NCBI GenBank assembly: GCA_038106145.1
Contig: JAYODD010000007.1
Location: 62,001 to 126,000, forward strand
Source of the DNA: JBFJKD01 sp038106145
Lineage (GTDB): Bacteria > Pseudomonadota > Gammaproteobacteria > Pseudomonadales > Porticoccaceae
DNA: 64,000 bases
Direction: 5' to 3'
The notes beneath the pieces were generated by a model that saw nothing but the letters and a program-made list of their open reading frames with translations, was not told where the DNA came from and made no database searches. The position numbers and the translations under genes were made by a program. Of this stretch, positions 36,708 to 44,452 are shown piece after piece. How positions within the stretch are numbered: the first letter of the stretch is position 1; the number at the start of each line of letters is the position of its first letter.

Positions 36708-37202
36708 ATGGCGCGGGGCATTAACAAAGTTATTTTGATCGGTAATCTGGGCAGGGACCCGGAAACCCGCTATATGCCTTCCGGCGGCGCGGTGACCAAT
36801 CTCACCCTGGCCACCAGCGAGTCCTGGAAAGACAAACAGACCGGCCAGCAGCAGGAGCGTACCGAGTGGCACCGGGTGGTGTTCTTCAACCGCCTCGCCG
36901 AGATTGCCGGGGAGTATCTCAAAAAGGGCAGCAAAGTGTACATCGAGGGTTCGCTGCGCACCCGCGAGTGGGAGAAGGACGGCGTGAAACGCTACACCAC
37001 CGAAATTGTCGCCAATGAAATGCAGATGCTGGACAGTCGTGGGCAGGATCAGGGCGCGGGTGGCTACCCGTCGCAGGCCGGCAGGCAACCCGGCGCCACG
37101 GGCGATTACGATGACGCCGGTGCGGCGAGTAATTCAGGTGCAGGTACCAGCGGAAGCAGCGCAGGTGGTTTCGACAGTTTTGACGACGATATTCCGTTTT
37201 GA
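36708..37202 (+). CDS. ssb: Single-stranded DNA-binding protein SSB
   Basis: 164 residues. The OB fold begins ARGINKVILIGNLGRDPE and includes TEWHRVVFFNRLAEIAGEYL and VYIEGSLRTREWEKDG. A Gly/Ser/Ala-rich flexible linker precedes the acidic tip DDDIPF that recruits partner proteins. It protects single-stranded DNA in replication and repair. It lies 79 bp after the MFS gene and 34 bp before cysC. Confidence 0.97.
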   Translation: MARGINKVILIGNLGRDPETRYMPSGGAVTNLTLATSESWKDKQTGQQQERTEWHRVVFFNRLAEIAGEYLKKGSKVYIEGSLRTREWEKDGVKRYTTEIVANEMQMLDSRGQDQGAGGYPSQAGRQPGATGDYDDAGAASNSGAGTSGSSAGGFDSFDDDIPF

Positions 37203-37236
37203 TCCGCGCCAGCGAACAAAGCCACGGGAGATTGTC

Positions 37237-37830
37237 GTGAAGCGTAACCTGACCTGGCACGATGCGGCGGTTTCAAAGCAGGAGCGGGCGCAACGCAAGC
37301 AACAAAAACCCTGTGTGATCTGGTTTACCGGTCTGAGCGGCGCGGGTAAGTCCACCCTGGCCAATGCGCTGGAGCGGGCGCTGTTTGAAAAGGGACACCA
37401 TTGTTATCTGCTCGATGGGGACAATGTGCGCCATGGGTTGAACCGGGATCTGGGTTTTAGCGACGCCGATCGGGTGGAAAATATTCGCCGTATCGGTGAG
37501 GCCGCGAAGTTGTTTGTGGACGCCGGTCTGATTGTTATGACGGCATTTATTTCTCCGTTTCGCGTCGAGCGCCAGCTTGCTCGCGATCTGGTGGAAGATC
37601 AGGAATTTATCGAAGTTCACGTCGCCACGGCGCTGGATGTGTGCGAACAGCGGGATCCCAAAGGTCTGTATAAAAAAGCTCGCGCCGGAGAGATACCCAA
37701 CTTTACCGGTATCGATTCCGCCTACGAACCCCCCGAAGCGCCGGAACTTGTGATCGACGCCGGGCGTCACGACATCGCCACCTGTGTGGAGCAGCTCCTC
37801 ACCTATCTGGCCGGACGCGGAGTTATTTAG
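37237..37830 (+). CDS. cysC: Adenylyl-sulfate kinase CysC
   Basis: 197 residues. The P-loop is WFTGLSGAGKSTLANALE, followed by LLDGDNVRHGLNRDLGFSDADRVENIRRI and the phospho-Ser segment TAFISPFRVER. It phosphorylates APS to PAPS for sulphate assimilation or sulphotransferases. It starts at GTG 37237 with GGGAG 6 bp upstream. No cysD, cysN or cysH lies nearby, so its association with ssb here is unusual. A role in making PAPS for sulphated surface molecules is possible but only inferred. Confidence 0.93.
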   Translation: MKRNLTWHDAAVSKQERAQRKQQKPCVIWFTGLSGAGKSTLANALERALFEKGHHCYLLDGDNVRHGLNRDLGFSDADRVENIRRIGEAAKLFVDAGLIVMTAFISPFRVERQLARDLVEDQEFIEVHVATALDVCEQRDPKGLYKKARAGEIPNFTGIDSAYEPPEAPELVIDAGRHDIATCVEQLLTYLAGRGVI

Positions 37831-37875
37831 TCTACATATCCTGGCGATAGCCAATCAGGCCCGCTATCCCGGCGG

Positions 37876-38811
37876 CTATTCAGCGCTCGCCGGCCCTGCC
37901 TCCGCGGCGAGACGCCTTGCCAGGGTCTGAAAGACCTCGCTCAGGGGTTGCTCAAACAGATCCCCTTCGGCGTTGGCGATATGGGCGCGCAGGCTGCGCT
38001 CCAGCAGACTTTCCACATGGTGGCGAGCCCGTTCGCGGCGCACCTGATCCGCAGATTTGGTGTCGCGCACCCAGCGCTGGTGGGCGTCAATGGCATCGTG
38101 TAACGCGTCTATTCCCGTCCCCGCGAGGGCAGACACCATCAGCACTCTGGTGCGCCAGTCCGCCTCAGATGTACGACGCTCAATAATCGCGCTCAGTTCG
38201 AGTCGCGTTTTGTCGGCCTCCGGCAGGTCGCTTTTGTTGATGACGATAATGTCCGCGATCTCCACAATGCCGGCTTTCATGGCCTGCACCGTATCTCCGG
38301 CGTTGGGTGGAATGATAAGTACCACGGTATCCACCTGGTTGCGTACTGCGTATTCCGCCTGACCGACGCCGACGGTTTCCAGCAGGATTTCGTCAAACCG
38401 ATAGCTTTCCAGGACCAGCAATAAATCCGCGACGTTATCGCATAAACCGTCCTGGGAGCGACGGCTGGGGACGGAGCGAATATAAAATCGTGGGTCGCCA
38501 GCAACCTTTGCCATGCGTATGCGATCCCCGAGGATCGAACCGCGGGAGAGCGGGCTACTCGGATCAATGGCGAGTACGGCCAGGCGGCCGGTCGCGGGGT
38601 CGTAGCGTTCGATGCGGCGCAGGGCAAGTTGATCAATCAGGGTGCTTTTGCCTGCACCCGGCGCCCCGGTAATGCCTATGCGTGGGGTATGGCCATGACG
38701 GGCATCGCCGAAGCTCGCCAGGGATTGGTGGGCGCTGGCTTCCAGCGCCTGGGTCAGGCGCCGCGCCAGCGCGCGCCGGTCCAGCGGGCTGGTGGCTGCG
38801 GGGTGGGTCAT
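37876..38811 (-). CDS. meaB: G3E GTPase chaperone of B12-dependent mutase, MeaB
   Basis: 311 residues. The P-loop GITGAPGAGKSTLIDQL, the switch region AIDPSSPLSRGSILGDRIRM, LLETVGVGQAEYAV and VINKSDLPEA (guanine specificity) are typical of MeaB/ArgK. It gates adenosylcobalamin loading and protects the mutase from inactivation. It overlaps the B12-binding subunit gene by 4 bp (ATGA), so subunit and chaperone are coupled. It is last gene of the iclR operon. Confidence 0.95.
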   Translation of the reverse strand: MTHPAATSPLDRRALARRLTQALEASAHQSLASFGDARHGHTPRIGITGAPGAGKSTLIDQLALRRIERYDPATGRLAVLAIDPSSPLSRGSILGDRIRMAKVAGDPRFYIRSVPSRRSQDGLCDNVADLLLVLESYRFDEILLETVGVGQAEYAVRNQVDTVVLIIPPNAGDTVQAMKAGIVEIADIIVINKSDLPEADKTRLELSAIIERRTSEADWRTRVLMVSALAGTGIDALHDAIDAHQRWVRDTKSADQVRRERARHHVESLLERSLRAHIANAEGDLFEQPLSEVFQTLARRLAAEAGPASAE

Positions 38812-39206
38812 TGCGCCAGCACCTGGTCAATGGTCTGAATCATCTCGTCGAGGGTGTTTTCGTCGGTAAACACGCCGACCACCCCAAGGGCACGCAACGG
38901 TTCCCGATCCTCGGGGGGAATAATACCGCCCACCATAATTTTTATATCCCGGGCATCGAGTGCCGCAAGGCAGGCCAATGTTTGTTCCACCAGGGCCACA
39001 TGACTGCCCGACAAAATACTGAGCCCGAGCACATCGACATCTTCGTCCACCGCTATCTGGGCGATATACTCCGGGCTTTTGCGCAGCCCGGTGTAAATCA
39101 CGTCCGCGCCGGCGTCGCGCAACGCCAGCGCAATCACTTTGGCGCCCACATCGTGGCCATCCAGTCCGGGCTTGGCGATTAAAAAGCGTTTACCTTGTAG
39201 TGACAT
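38808..39206 (-). CDS. Acyl-CoA mutase small subunit, B12-binding domain
   Basis: 132 residues, a free-standing cobalamin-binding Rossmann domain. It has the base-off signature KPGLDGHDVGAKV (D-x-H-x-x-G), LSILSGSHVALVE (S-x-L) and VGGIIPPED (GG). It supplies the cofactor to the separate catalytic subunit encoded 40 bp upstream. Two-subunit layouts of this kind occur in isobutyryl-CoA-, methylmalonyl-CoA- and other acyl-CoA mutases. Confidence 0.93.
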   Translation of the reverse strand: MSLQGKRFLIAKPGLDGHDVGAKVIALALRDAGADVIYTGLRKSPEYIAQIAVDEDVDVLGLSILSGSHVALVEQTLACLAALDARDIKIMVGGIIPPEDREPLRALGVVGVFTDENTLDEMIQTIDQVLAQ

Positions 39207-39246
39207 TGAAATTCCCCCTGTGGGTTGGCGCCACGGTAATATTCGA

Positions 39247-40851
39247 CTAAAACTGGATAGGCTCCTGAAATTCTCCCCACACGGTTTTCAACGCGTTGAC
39301 CATTTCGCCGACGGTGGCGTAGGCGTGGCAGCAGTCGACCAGATAGGGCATCAAGTTCTCGTCGTCCCTGGCAGCCGCCTGCGTTAATTTCCCGAGTTGT
39401 GCGGCGACGGCGGTCGGGTCGCGACGGTCCTGCACCTCTCGATATTTTTCCAGGACCTTCTGTTGTGCCTGCGGATCCATTTTGAAAATTTCCCCGCGTT
39501 CTTCCGCCGTCGCTGCACGGCGGTACTTGTTCTGCCCGACCACGATACGCTCGCCGCTGTCGGTGCTTTTCTTGCGCCGCATGGCCTGTTCGGCAATGCG
39601 CATCTGCATGTAGCCATCTTCGATGGACTTTACCACGCCGCCGTAATTGTCCAGTTCATCCATCACTGCGACGATGCGTTCTTCCATCTGGTTCGTTAGC
39701 CACTCCACGTAATAACTGCCGCCCAGGGGGTCTACGGTGCTGGCGATACCGCTTTCGTGGGCGATGACCTGTTGCGTGCGCAGGGCGATTTCGGCGCTGT
39801 GTTCGGTGGGGATTTGGTACGCTTCGTCGAAGGCGCAGGTAAAAATCGATTGGGCGCCGCCCAGCACGGCCGCCATGGTTTCCACGCTGACCCGCGCTAC
39901 GTTGTTATAGGGCTGCGGGGCGATCAACGAGGAGCCGCCACACACCACGCCAAATCGAAACAGCAGGGCCTTCGGGTCGCTCACGCCGTAGCGCTCGGAC
40001 AACAGTTTTGCCCACAGGCGGCGACCGGCGCGAAATTTCGCAACCTCCTCAAAAAGATCCATATGTACATAAAAGAAAAAGCTGAGGCGCGCCGCAAATT
40101 TTTCGATATTACCGCCGCGCTTGAGCAATTCGTCGACATAGGCCAGTCCGTTGGCCAGGGTGTAACCCATTTCTTCAACCGCAGTGGAGCCTGCGTCGCG
40201 CACATGGGCGCCGGCGATACTGATGGCGTTGAACCGCGGACTCTGTTCGTTGGCGAACAGAATACTGTCCGCCACCAGGCGCATGGAGGGTCGTACCGGG
40301 AATATCCAGGTGCCGCGCGCGACAAATTCCTTGAGGATATCGTTTTGAATCGTGCCGGTTACCTTGCTGCGGGGCACGCCCTGCTTGTCGGCGACCGCCA
40401 GATACATGGCGTAAATGATCGCTGCCGTACCGTTGATGGTAAAAGACGTGGAAATACTGCCCACGTCGATGCCATCAAACAGCAGCTCCATTTCCGCCAG
40501 ATTGGAAATGGAAACGCCGACCTTGCCGATTTCGGAGTGGGCGATGGGGTCGGCAGGGTCGTAGCCGCACTGGGTGGGCAGGTCGAGGGCGACGGACAAG
40601 CCCGTCTGGCCGTGTTCCAGTAACCATTTGTAGCGCGCGTTGGTTTCTTCGGCGGAACCAAAGCCGGAATACTGCCGGAAGGTCCACAGGCGGCCGCGAT
40701 ATCCGTCCGGGAAGATACCCCTGGTAAACGGGTATTGGGCCGGCCTTTCGTCCTGATCGATGGCCACCATATCGGCGGTTACCAGCGCGGGGATGTCGAT
40801 ACCGGATGGGGTGCGAAATGTCGGTGTGTCGGCGGGCGTGTCGCTACTCAT
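39247..40851 (-). CDS. Acyl-CoA mutase large (catalytic) subunit, methylmalonyl-CoA mutase-like
   Basis: 534 residues, a TIM-barrel catalytic subunit without the B12 domain. WTFRQYSGFGSAEETN has Tyr61 and KEFVARGTWIF has Arg179, at the positions of Tyr89 and Arg207 that bind the substrate carboxylate in Propionibacterium methylmalonyl-CoA mutase. Isobutyryl-CoA mutase has Phe and Gln there. The catalytic His is His216 in SISIAGAHVRDAG, but the residue before it is Ala215 where methylmalonyl-CoA mutase has Tyr243. CGGSSLIAPQPYNN and FTCAFDEAYQIPTE also differ from housekeeping mutases. It probably rearranges a bulkier dicarboxylyl-CoA. ATG 40851 with GGAG 8 bp upstream; 17 bp after the hydratase-like gene. 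Confidence 0.88.
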   Translation of the reverse strand: MSSDTPADTPTFRTPSGIDIPALVTADMVAIDQDERPAQYPFTRGIFPDGYRGRLWTFRQYSGFGSAEETNARYKWLLEHGQTGLSVALDLPTQCGYDPADPIAHSEIGKVGVSISNLAEMELLFDGIDVGSISTSFTINGTAAIIYAMYLAVADKQGVPRSKVTGTIQNDILKEFVARGTWIFPVRPSMRLVADSILFANEQSPRFNAISIAGAHVRDAGSTAVEEMGYTLANGLAYVDELLKRGGNIEKFAARLSFFFYVHMDLFEEVAKFRAGRRLWAKLLSERYGVSDPKALLFRFGVVCGGSSLIAPQPYNNVARVSVETMAAVLGGAQSIFTCAFDEAYQIPTEHSAEIALRTQQVIAHESGIASTVDPLGGSYYVEWLTNQMEERIVAVMDELDNYGGVVKSIEDGYMQMRIAEQAMRRKKSTDSGERIVVGQNKYRRAATAEERGEIFKMDPQAQQKVLEKYREVQDRRDPTAVAAQLGKLTQAAARDDENLMPYLVDCCHAYATVGEMVNALKTVWGEFQEPIQF

Positions 40852-40868
40852 TAAAATACTCCAGAGGA

Positions 40869-41675
40869 CTATTTTTTGCCAGGATTAAAGGCCTTGGCCA
40901 CGGCGCTCCAATGGTCGTCGTGGACCCAGGTGGCAATCAGGGATTGTTCTTCCAGCGCCGCCAGTTGGGCGCTGCTTGCCCCCTGTTTTTCGGCCCGACT
41001 GAGGCTTTTATAGCCACGGGCCACCAACGGCGTCAGGGCGCGGAAGGATTCGATAAACTGTTCGAGCAGATCGCTCAGGGATTGTTCTGGCGCGGCGATG
41101 GCTTCCAGCAGGCCCATGGATTGCGCAGTTTGCGCATCGATCAGTTCGCCGCTGGTCAATAAGTGCAAACCCCGGGCCGGGCCCACCAGTTTCATCAAGT
41201 CGACGCCGCCGCCCCAGGCGGTGGTGATATTCAGTCGTCGCTGGATGAAACCGATGCACGCCTGGCTGGTACCGATACGCAGATCGCAGGCGACCGCGAG
41301 CTCCGCGCCACCGCCGCGGGCGTGACCGTTAAGAGCGGCAATTACTGGTACCGGAAAGTCGCGCACGGCATCCAGTGCGCCCCTGGCGAGGGTGCGCATG
41401 GCGAGCACTTGCTCCGGGGTGCGAATACTGTCGAATTCCACCAGATCGCCGCCGGCGGCAAAACTTTTCTCCCCGGCGCCGGTGAGCACGGCCGCCTTGA
41501 GGTTGGCGTCCCCGGCATGGTGGAGAAAGACATCGCGCAGGGCGTGTAACGCCGCGCTACTGAGAGCGTTGTGTTTCTCCGGGCGGTTGATGGTGATATA
41601 CAGGATGCCGCGATCAATTTGGCTGAGAATCAACGGCGTAGCGGGCTGGCCGCTGGATGTTGTGGTGAGGTTCAA
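40869..41675 (-). CDS. Enoyl-CoA hydratase/isomerase family protein, (ethyl)malonyl-CoA decarboxylase-like
   Basis: 268-residue crotonase. The segments KSFAAGGDLVEF and GHARGGGAELAVACDLRIG form the oxyanion hole. IGFIQRRLNITTAWGGGVDLMKLVG resembles the ethylmalonyl-CoA decarboxylase (ECHDC1) and methylmalonyl-CoA decarboxylase branch, with Trp-Gly-Gly in place of the usual hydratase Glu region. It may decarboxylate the mutase substrate or its wrong-stereo by-product. A hydratase role cannot be excluded. The start is TTG 41675, overlapping the iclR stop (TTGA) behind a GGAGA ribosome site. Confidence 0.75.
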   Translation of the reverse strand: MNLTTTSSGQPATPLILSQIDRGILYITINRPEKHNALSSAALHALRDVFLHHAGDANLKAAVLTGAGEKSFAAGGDLVEFDSIRTPEQVLAMRTLARGALDAVRDFPVPVIAALNGHARGGGAELAVACDLRIGTSQACIGFIQRRLNITTAWGGGVDLMKLVGPARGLHLLTSGELIDAQTAQSMGLLEAIAAPEQSLSDLLEQFIESFRALTPLVARGYKSLSRAEKQGASSAQLAALEEQSLIATWVHDDHWSAVAKAFNPGKK

Positions 41676-42436
41676 GATAATTCTCCGGTGGTGATCAATC
41701 CAGCCTGATTGAGACGCGATGCGGCTTCGCGTAGCGCCTCGATCCGCTGCTCCAGCCGCTGCTGCATCCGTTGCAGGGGTCCGGCCACGGCGAGGCCAAC
41801 AGGGTCCTGGCCGCTGCCGAGGTCGATGGCGATGGCGATGGCCATCACATCCGATACGTTTTCCCCGCGGGTGAGACTGTAGCCCCGTTGTTGCGTGAGT
41901 TTGATGTCTGCCCGCAGTTTTCGCATGGATGTGATGGTGTTGTCGGTTATGCGCGTCAGGGGCAATGTCGCGATAGTTTGCGCCAGGGTGCGTGAATCGA
42001 GTTGAGCCAGTATCGCCTTGCCGATGGCGCTGGAGTGAAGGGGCTTTTGTTCTCCGGCCTGCGCCGTGTAACGCACCGTGGAGGTGCCTTCCACCACTTC
42101 CAGATAAATCACGTTATTTTCGTGATTTTTACCCAGAATAATGGTTTCTCCCGTGGCGTCACGCAGCGCCTGCATGTGCGGCACCAGGCGCGCCAGGACA
42201 GGGTCGTGGCGGGCGATGGCCAGTGCCATCTGTGCGAGGCGTTTGGTGGGGTAAAACCGGCGGCTGCCCTGTAGTGCATACAGATAACCCCGTTGCTTCA
42301 ACGTATGTACCAGACCATGACAACTGCTGATGGGGGTTCTGGTCAGTCGCGACAGTTCACTCAACGACAGGGGTTTACCGAGGTCGCTAAAGACTTCGAG
42401 AACGGCGAGGGCGCGATCTGCGGATTTCACATTCAT
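41672..42436 (-). CDS. IclR-family transcriptional regulator
   Basis: 254 residues. The N-terminal winged helix-turn-helix includes RALAVLEVFSDLGKPLSLSELSRLT and the recognition segment PISSCHGLVHTLKQRGYL. The C-terminal effector domain has GETIILGKNHENNVIYLEV and LHSSAIGKAILAQL, the IclR ligand pocket. It heads the mutase operon and faces the DUF1302-DUF1329 pair, so it is the obvious candidate to regulate both, with an acyl-CoA or carboxylate effector inferred. Its own promoter overlaps a 10-bp direct repeat and leaves almost no 5' leader. Confidence 0.92.
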   Translation of the reverse strand: MNVKSADRALAVLEVFSDLGKPLSLSELSRLTRTPISSCHGLVHTLKQRGYLYALQGSRRFYPTKRLAQMALAIARHDPVLARLVPHMQALRDATGETIILGKNHENNVIYLEVVEGTSTVRYTAQAGEQKPLHSSAIGKAILAQLDSRTLAQTIATLPLTRITDNTITSMRKLRADIKLTQQRGYSLTRGENVSDVMAIAIAIDLGSGQDPVGLAVAGPLQRMQQRLEQRIEALREAASRLNQAGLITTGELS

Positions 42437-42473
42437 GAAAAATAATTCTAAATATTGAAAAATAAGGTGTCAA
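42436..42473 (-). promoter_or_regulatory. Consensus sigma-70 promoter of iclR with embedded direct repeats
   Basis: Minus strand: TTGACA (42473-42468), an exact 17-bp spacer and TAGAAT (42450-42445). The expected transcription start falls within a few bases of the ATG at 42436, so the mRNA would be leaderless or nearly so. TGAAAAATAA (+ strand) occurs at 42436-42445 and again at 42456-42465, exactly 20 bp apart over the -10 and spacer: a likely operator. Confidence 0.7.
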
Positions 42474-42802
42474 GGCGCAATGTGAATTAACAGCTGTCCG
42501 CTGTGGGTTGTTCTGGTGTACGCGGCTGCGACGATGAGCGGCATAGTCATCGCAGAATCAGCGTCTGGTTGTATGGTTGCAGCGCAGTGATAATTTGACT
42601 GTTCGCGGCTAATTGTTTTGACAAAGATTGCCGGGGTGCGTAAATTATGTTTTTTGTTAATAACGACTTCGGTTCTATCGTTCTCGCGATAGCAGGACAG
42701 TCACACCAGCGCAGTAGCAATCTCTGACGTGGACGCTTGCCGCGTCGGGCCCTGAGCTGTTGTGTCTCGTCGTGCCTCGGCCGAAGCCTGGGAATACGAG
42801 CA
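42474..42802. other. Divergent regulatory region iclR / DUF1302
   Basis: This stretch contains a rightward promoter at 42618-42646 and about 150 bp of untranslated leader or extended N-terminal coding for the DUF1302 gene. An in-frame upstream ATG exists at 42737 but its Arg/Cys-rich translation does not look like a signal peptide. Nothing else was recognised. Confidence 0.4.
42618..42646 (+). promoter_or_regulatory. Sigma-70 promoter for the DUF1302-DUF1329 pair
   Basis: TTGACA (42618-42623), an exact 17-bp spacer and TAAATT (42641-42646). The -35 is perfect. It lies about 155 bp upstream of the chosen DUF1302 start and points away from iclR. Confidence 0.65.
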
Positions 42803-44452
42803 ATGCGGGCTAAAAATGCCATAACCACGCTGCGTAGCATGGCCGCGCCCAGGCCGGTTGCAACGGGTGCTTGTCGCACATCTGGCAGCAAATTTTTAAT
42901 CCTGTGCCTGAGCGCGTTGTGTTTCTCCACCGCGAGGGGCGCGGACTGGTCCCTCGATGCGCTCGAACGGGGTCTTGCCACCTTTGATCCGGGGGGGCGC
43001 TATGTGACGCGACCGTTGGAGCAGCGGTTTCCCGACCTGAATATCAAGGGGTCCTATTATTTCTGGTCAGACAGATTGCTATCCGATGAGGAAACCGTCG
43101 GATTTCGCGCGCGGGATTACGACTGGCTTCAGGCGCAAAGTTTGCTGGAACTGGCGCTGTCCTATCGCGTGTCCTCCCATGTGGAAATCACCAGCGTTAA
43201 TCATCTGATGTACGACGCTCTATACGATATTGAGACCGCCGACGGCTTATATGCCAATCGGGTGGATCGCGCGTTTGAGCAATACGACGATTTCGACCAG
43301 ATTGCCCGCGAGCTCTATGTTTCCTACCGGCAGCCTGAATTTGATCTGGTGCTAGGCAAACAGCAGATTGCCTGGGGCAAGATGGATGGGCAGTTTATCG
43401 ATGTTATCAATCCCATGGATTTTCGCGAAGGGGTACAACTCGAATCCAGCGACTATGAATTGCGGCGCATTCCGCTGTGGATGGCAAACGTCACCTACTA
43501 TTTTCAGGGTACCTCGCTCAATTTATTATGGATTCCAGATTTTGAAAAAAATGTACTGCCCGCTTATGGATCGCCCTGGTCGTCGCCGCTACGCCCGCCG
43601 CGGGATCTCGACGCGCGCAACAACGAGATGTTGTTAAAAGGGCATACTAATGCCGCCGGCGACCGCATTCTAAATAGCGAAGAACCTGACTGGTACCGGT
43701 TTCGCGACCATCAGTTCGCCGCGCGTCTGGATTCCGCCAACGGGGCCCTGACCTGGGGGTTGATTTATTACTACGCCTGGACTCGGGATGCGTCGCAGTC
43801 TGTGGTTGGACGGTTTAGCGACGGGGATGGCGAACACCTGATACTACAACCGCGCTTCAAACGGCTACATCACTTTGGTGTAACAGCAGATTATTCCTGG
43901 GAGATGCAATCGGTACCGTTTGTCGGCAGTTTGCCGATTGTGATGCGCGCGGAAGCACTCTATACCAAAGGCGTCCCCTTCGCGGATTTCGACAAGTTGG
44001 CGGCGGCGCGCTCCGGGGCATTAACCAACGGGATCAGCGAGCGGGACACACTGCGGGGCGCCCTGGCTTTTGATTTCGCGTTTCCCGCCAGCGTCTCAGT
44101 GATCATACAACCCTCTGTGTATTACACCTTTGACTGGCATCCGGGCCTCGGTTCCGGTTTTGGTGGGGCCAGTGGCGATCGCTGGAACTTCGCGCCTGTC
44201 GTCTATGTGGGAAGGCCGATTCGCGCCACGGGTGATCGGCTGCGACTGGGATTAACCGTAACACCGATCTATAGCGGTCCAAATCGGGGTTTGCAGGGAA
44301 TTAAAAATAAATTCGTGACTTCCTATGAGGTGTCCCAATATATTCAGGCCCGTCTGGTCTACACCAATTACAGTGGCGGTGATCCCGATGATCGCTATGG
44401 CCAATATGATCACTGGGATAATATCGGGTTTGAGTTGCAGTATGAATTTTAA
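42803..44452 (+). CDS. DUF1302-family outer-membrane protein
   Basis: About 549 residues. After a hydrophobic segment (FLILCLSALCFSTARG, likely signal peptide end), the chain is rich in alternating aromatic beta-strand patterns. Typical family segments are LVLGKQQIAWGKMDG, FIDVINPMDFREG and RRIPLWMANVTYYF, and the C-terminus ends in Phe (QYEF), as for outer-membrane barrels. DUF1302 proteins occur with DUF1329 partners in hydrophobic-substrate catabolism and are thought to be channels or lipid-related porins. The start is uncertain: ATG 42803 is used, and ATG 42839 also fits a signal peptide. It overlaps the DUF1329 gene by 11 bp. Confidence 0.8.
   Translation: MRAKNAITTLRSMAAPRPVATGACRTSGSKFLILCLSALCFSTARGADWSLDALERGLATFDPGGRYVTRPLEQRFPDLNIKGSYYFWSDRLLSDEETVGFRARDYDWLQAQSLLELALSYRVSSHVEITSVNHLMYDALYDIETADGLYANRVDRAFEQYDDFDQIARELYVSYRQPEFDLVLGKQQIAWGKMDGQFIDVINPMDFREGVQLESSDYELRRIPLWMANVTYYFQGTSLNLLWIPDFEKNVLPAYGSPWSSPLRPPRDLDARNNEMLLKGHTNAAGDRILNSEEPDWYRFRDHQFAARLDSANGALTWGLIYYYAWTRDASQSVVGRFSDGDGEHLILQPRFKRLHHFGVTADYSWEMQSVPFVGSLPIVMRAEALYTKGVPFADFDKLAAARSGALTNGISERDTLRGALAFDFAFPASVSVIIQPSVYYTFDWHPGLGSGFGGASGDRWNFAPVVYVGRPIRATGDRLRLGLTVTPIYSGPNRGLQGIKNKFVTSYEVSQYIQARLVYTNYSGGDPDDRYGQYDHWDNIGFELQYEF

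Noticed and set aside
39757..40623. 288-codon antisense open frame inside the mutase gene
   Set aside because: Shadow of a well conserved coding sequence on the minus strand.
39247..40851. Naming the mutase isobutyryl-CoA mutase because of the split subunits
   Set aside because: The carboxylate-binding Tyr and Arg are retained, whereas isobutyryl-CoA mutase has Phe and Gln at these positions.
42547..42981. Antisense open frame over the DUF1302 leader
   Set aside because: Arg-rich translation without motifs; the region is explained by two divergent promoters and the DUF1302 N-terminus.
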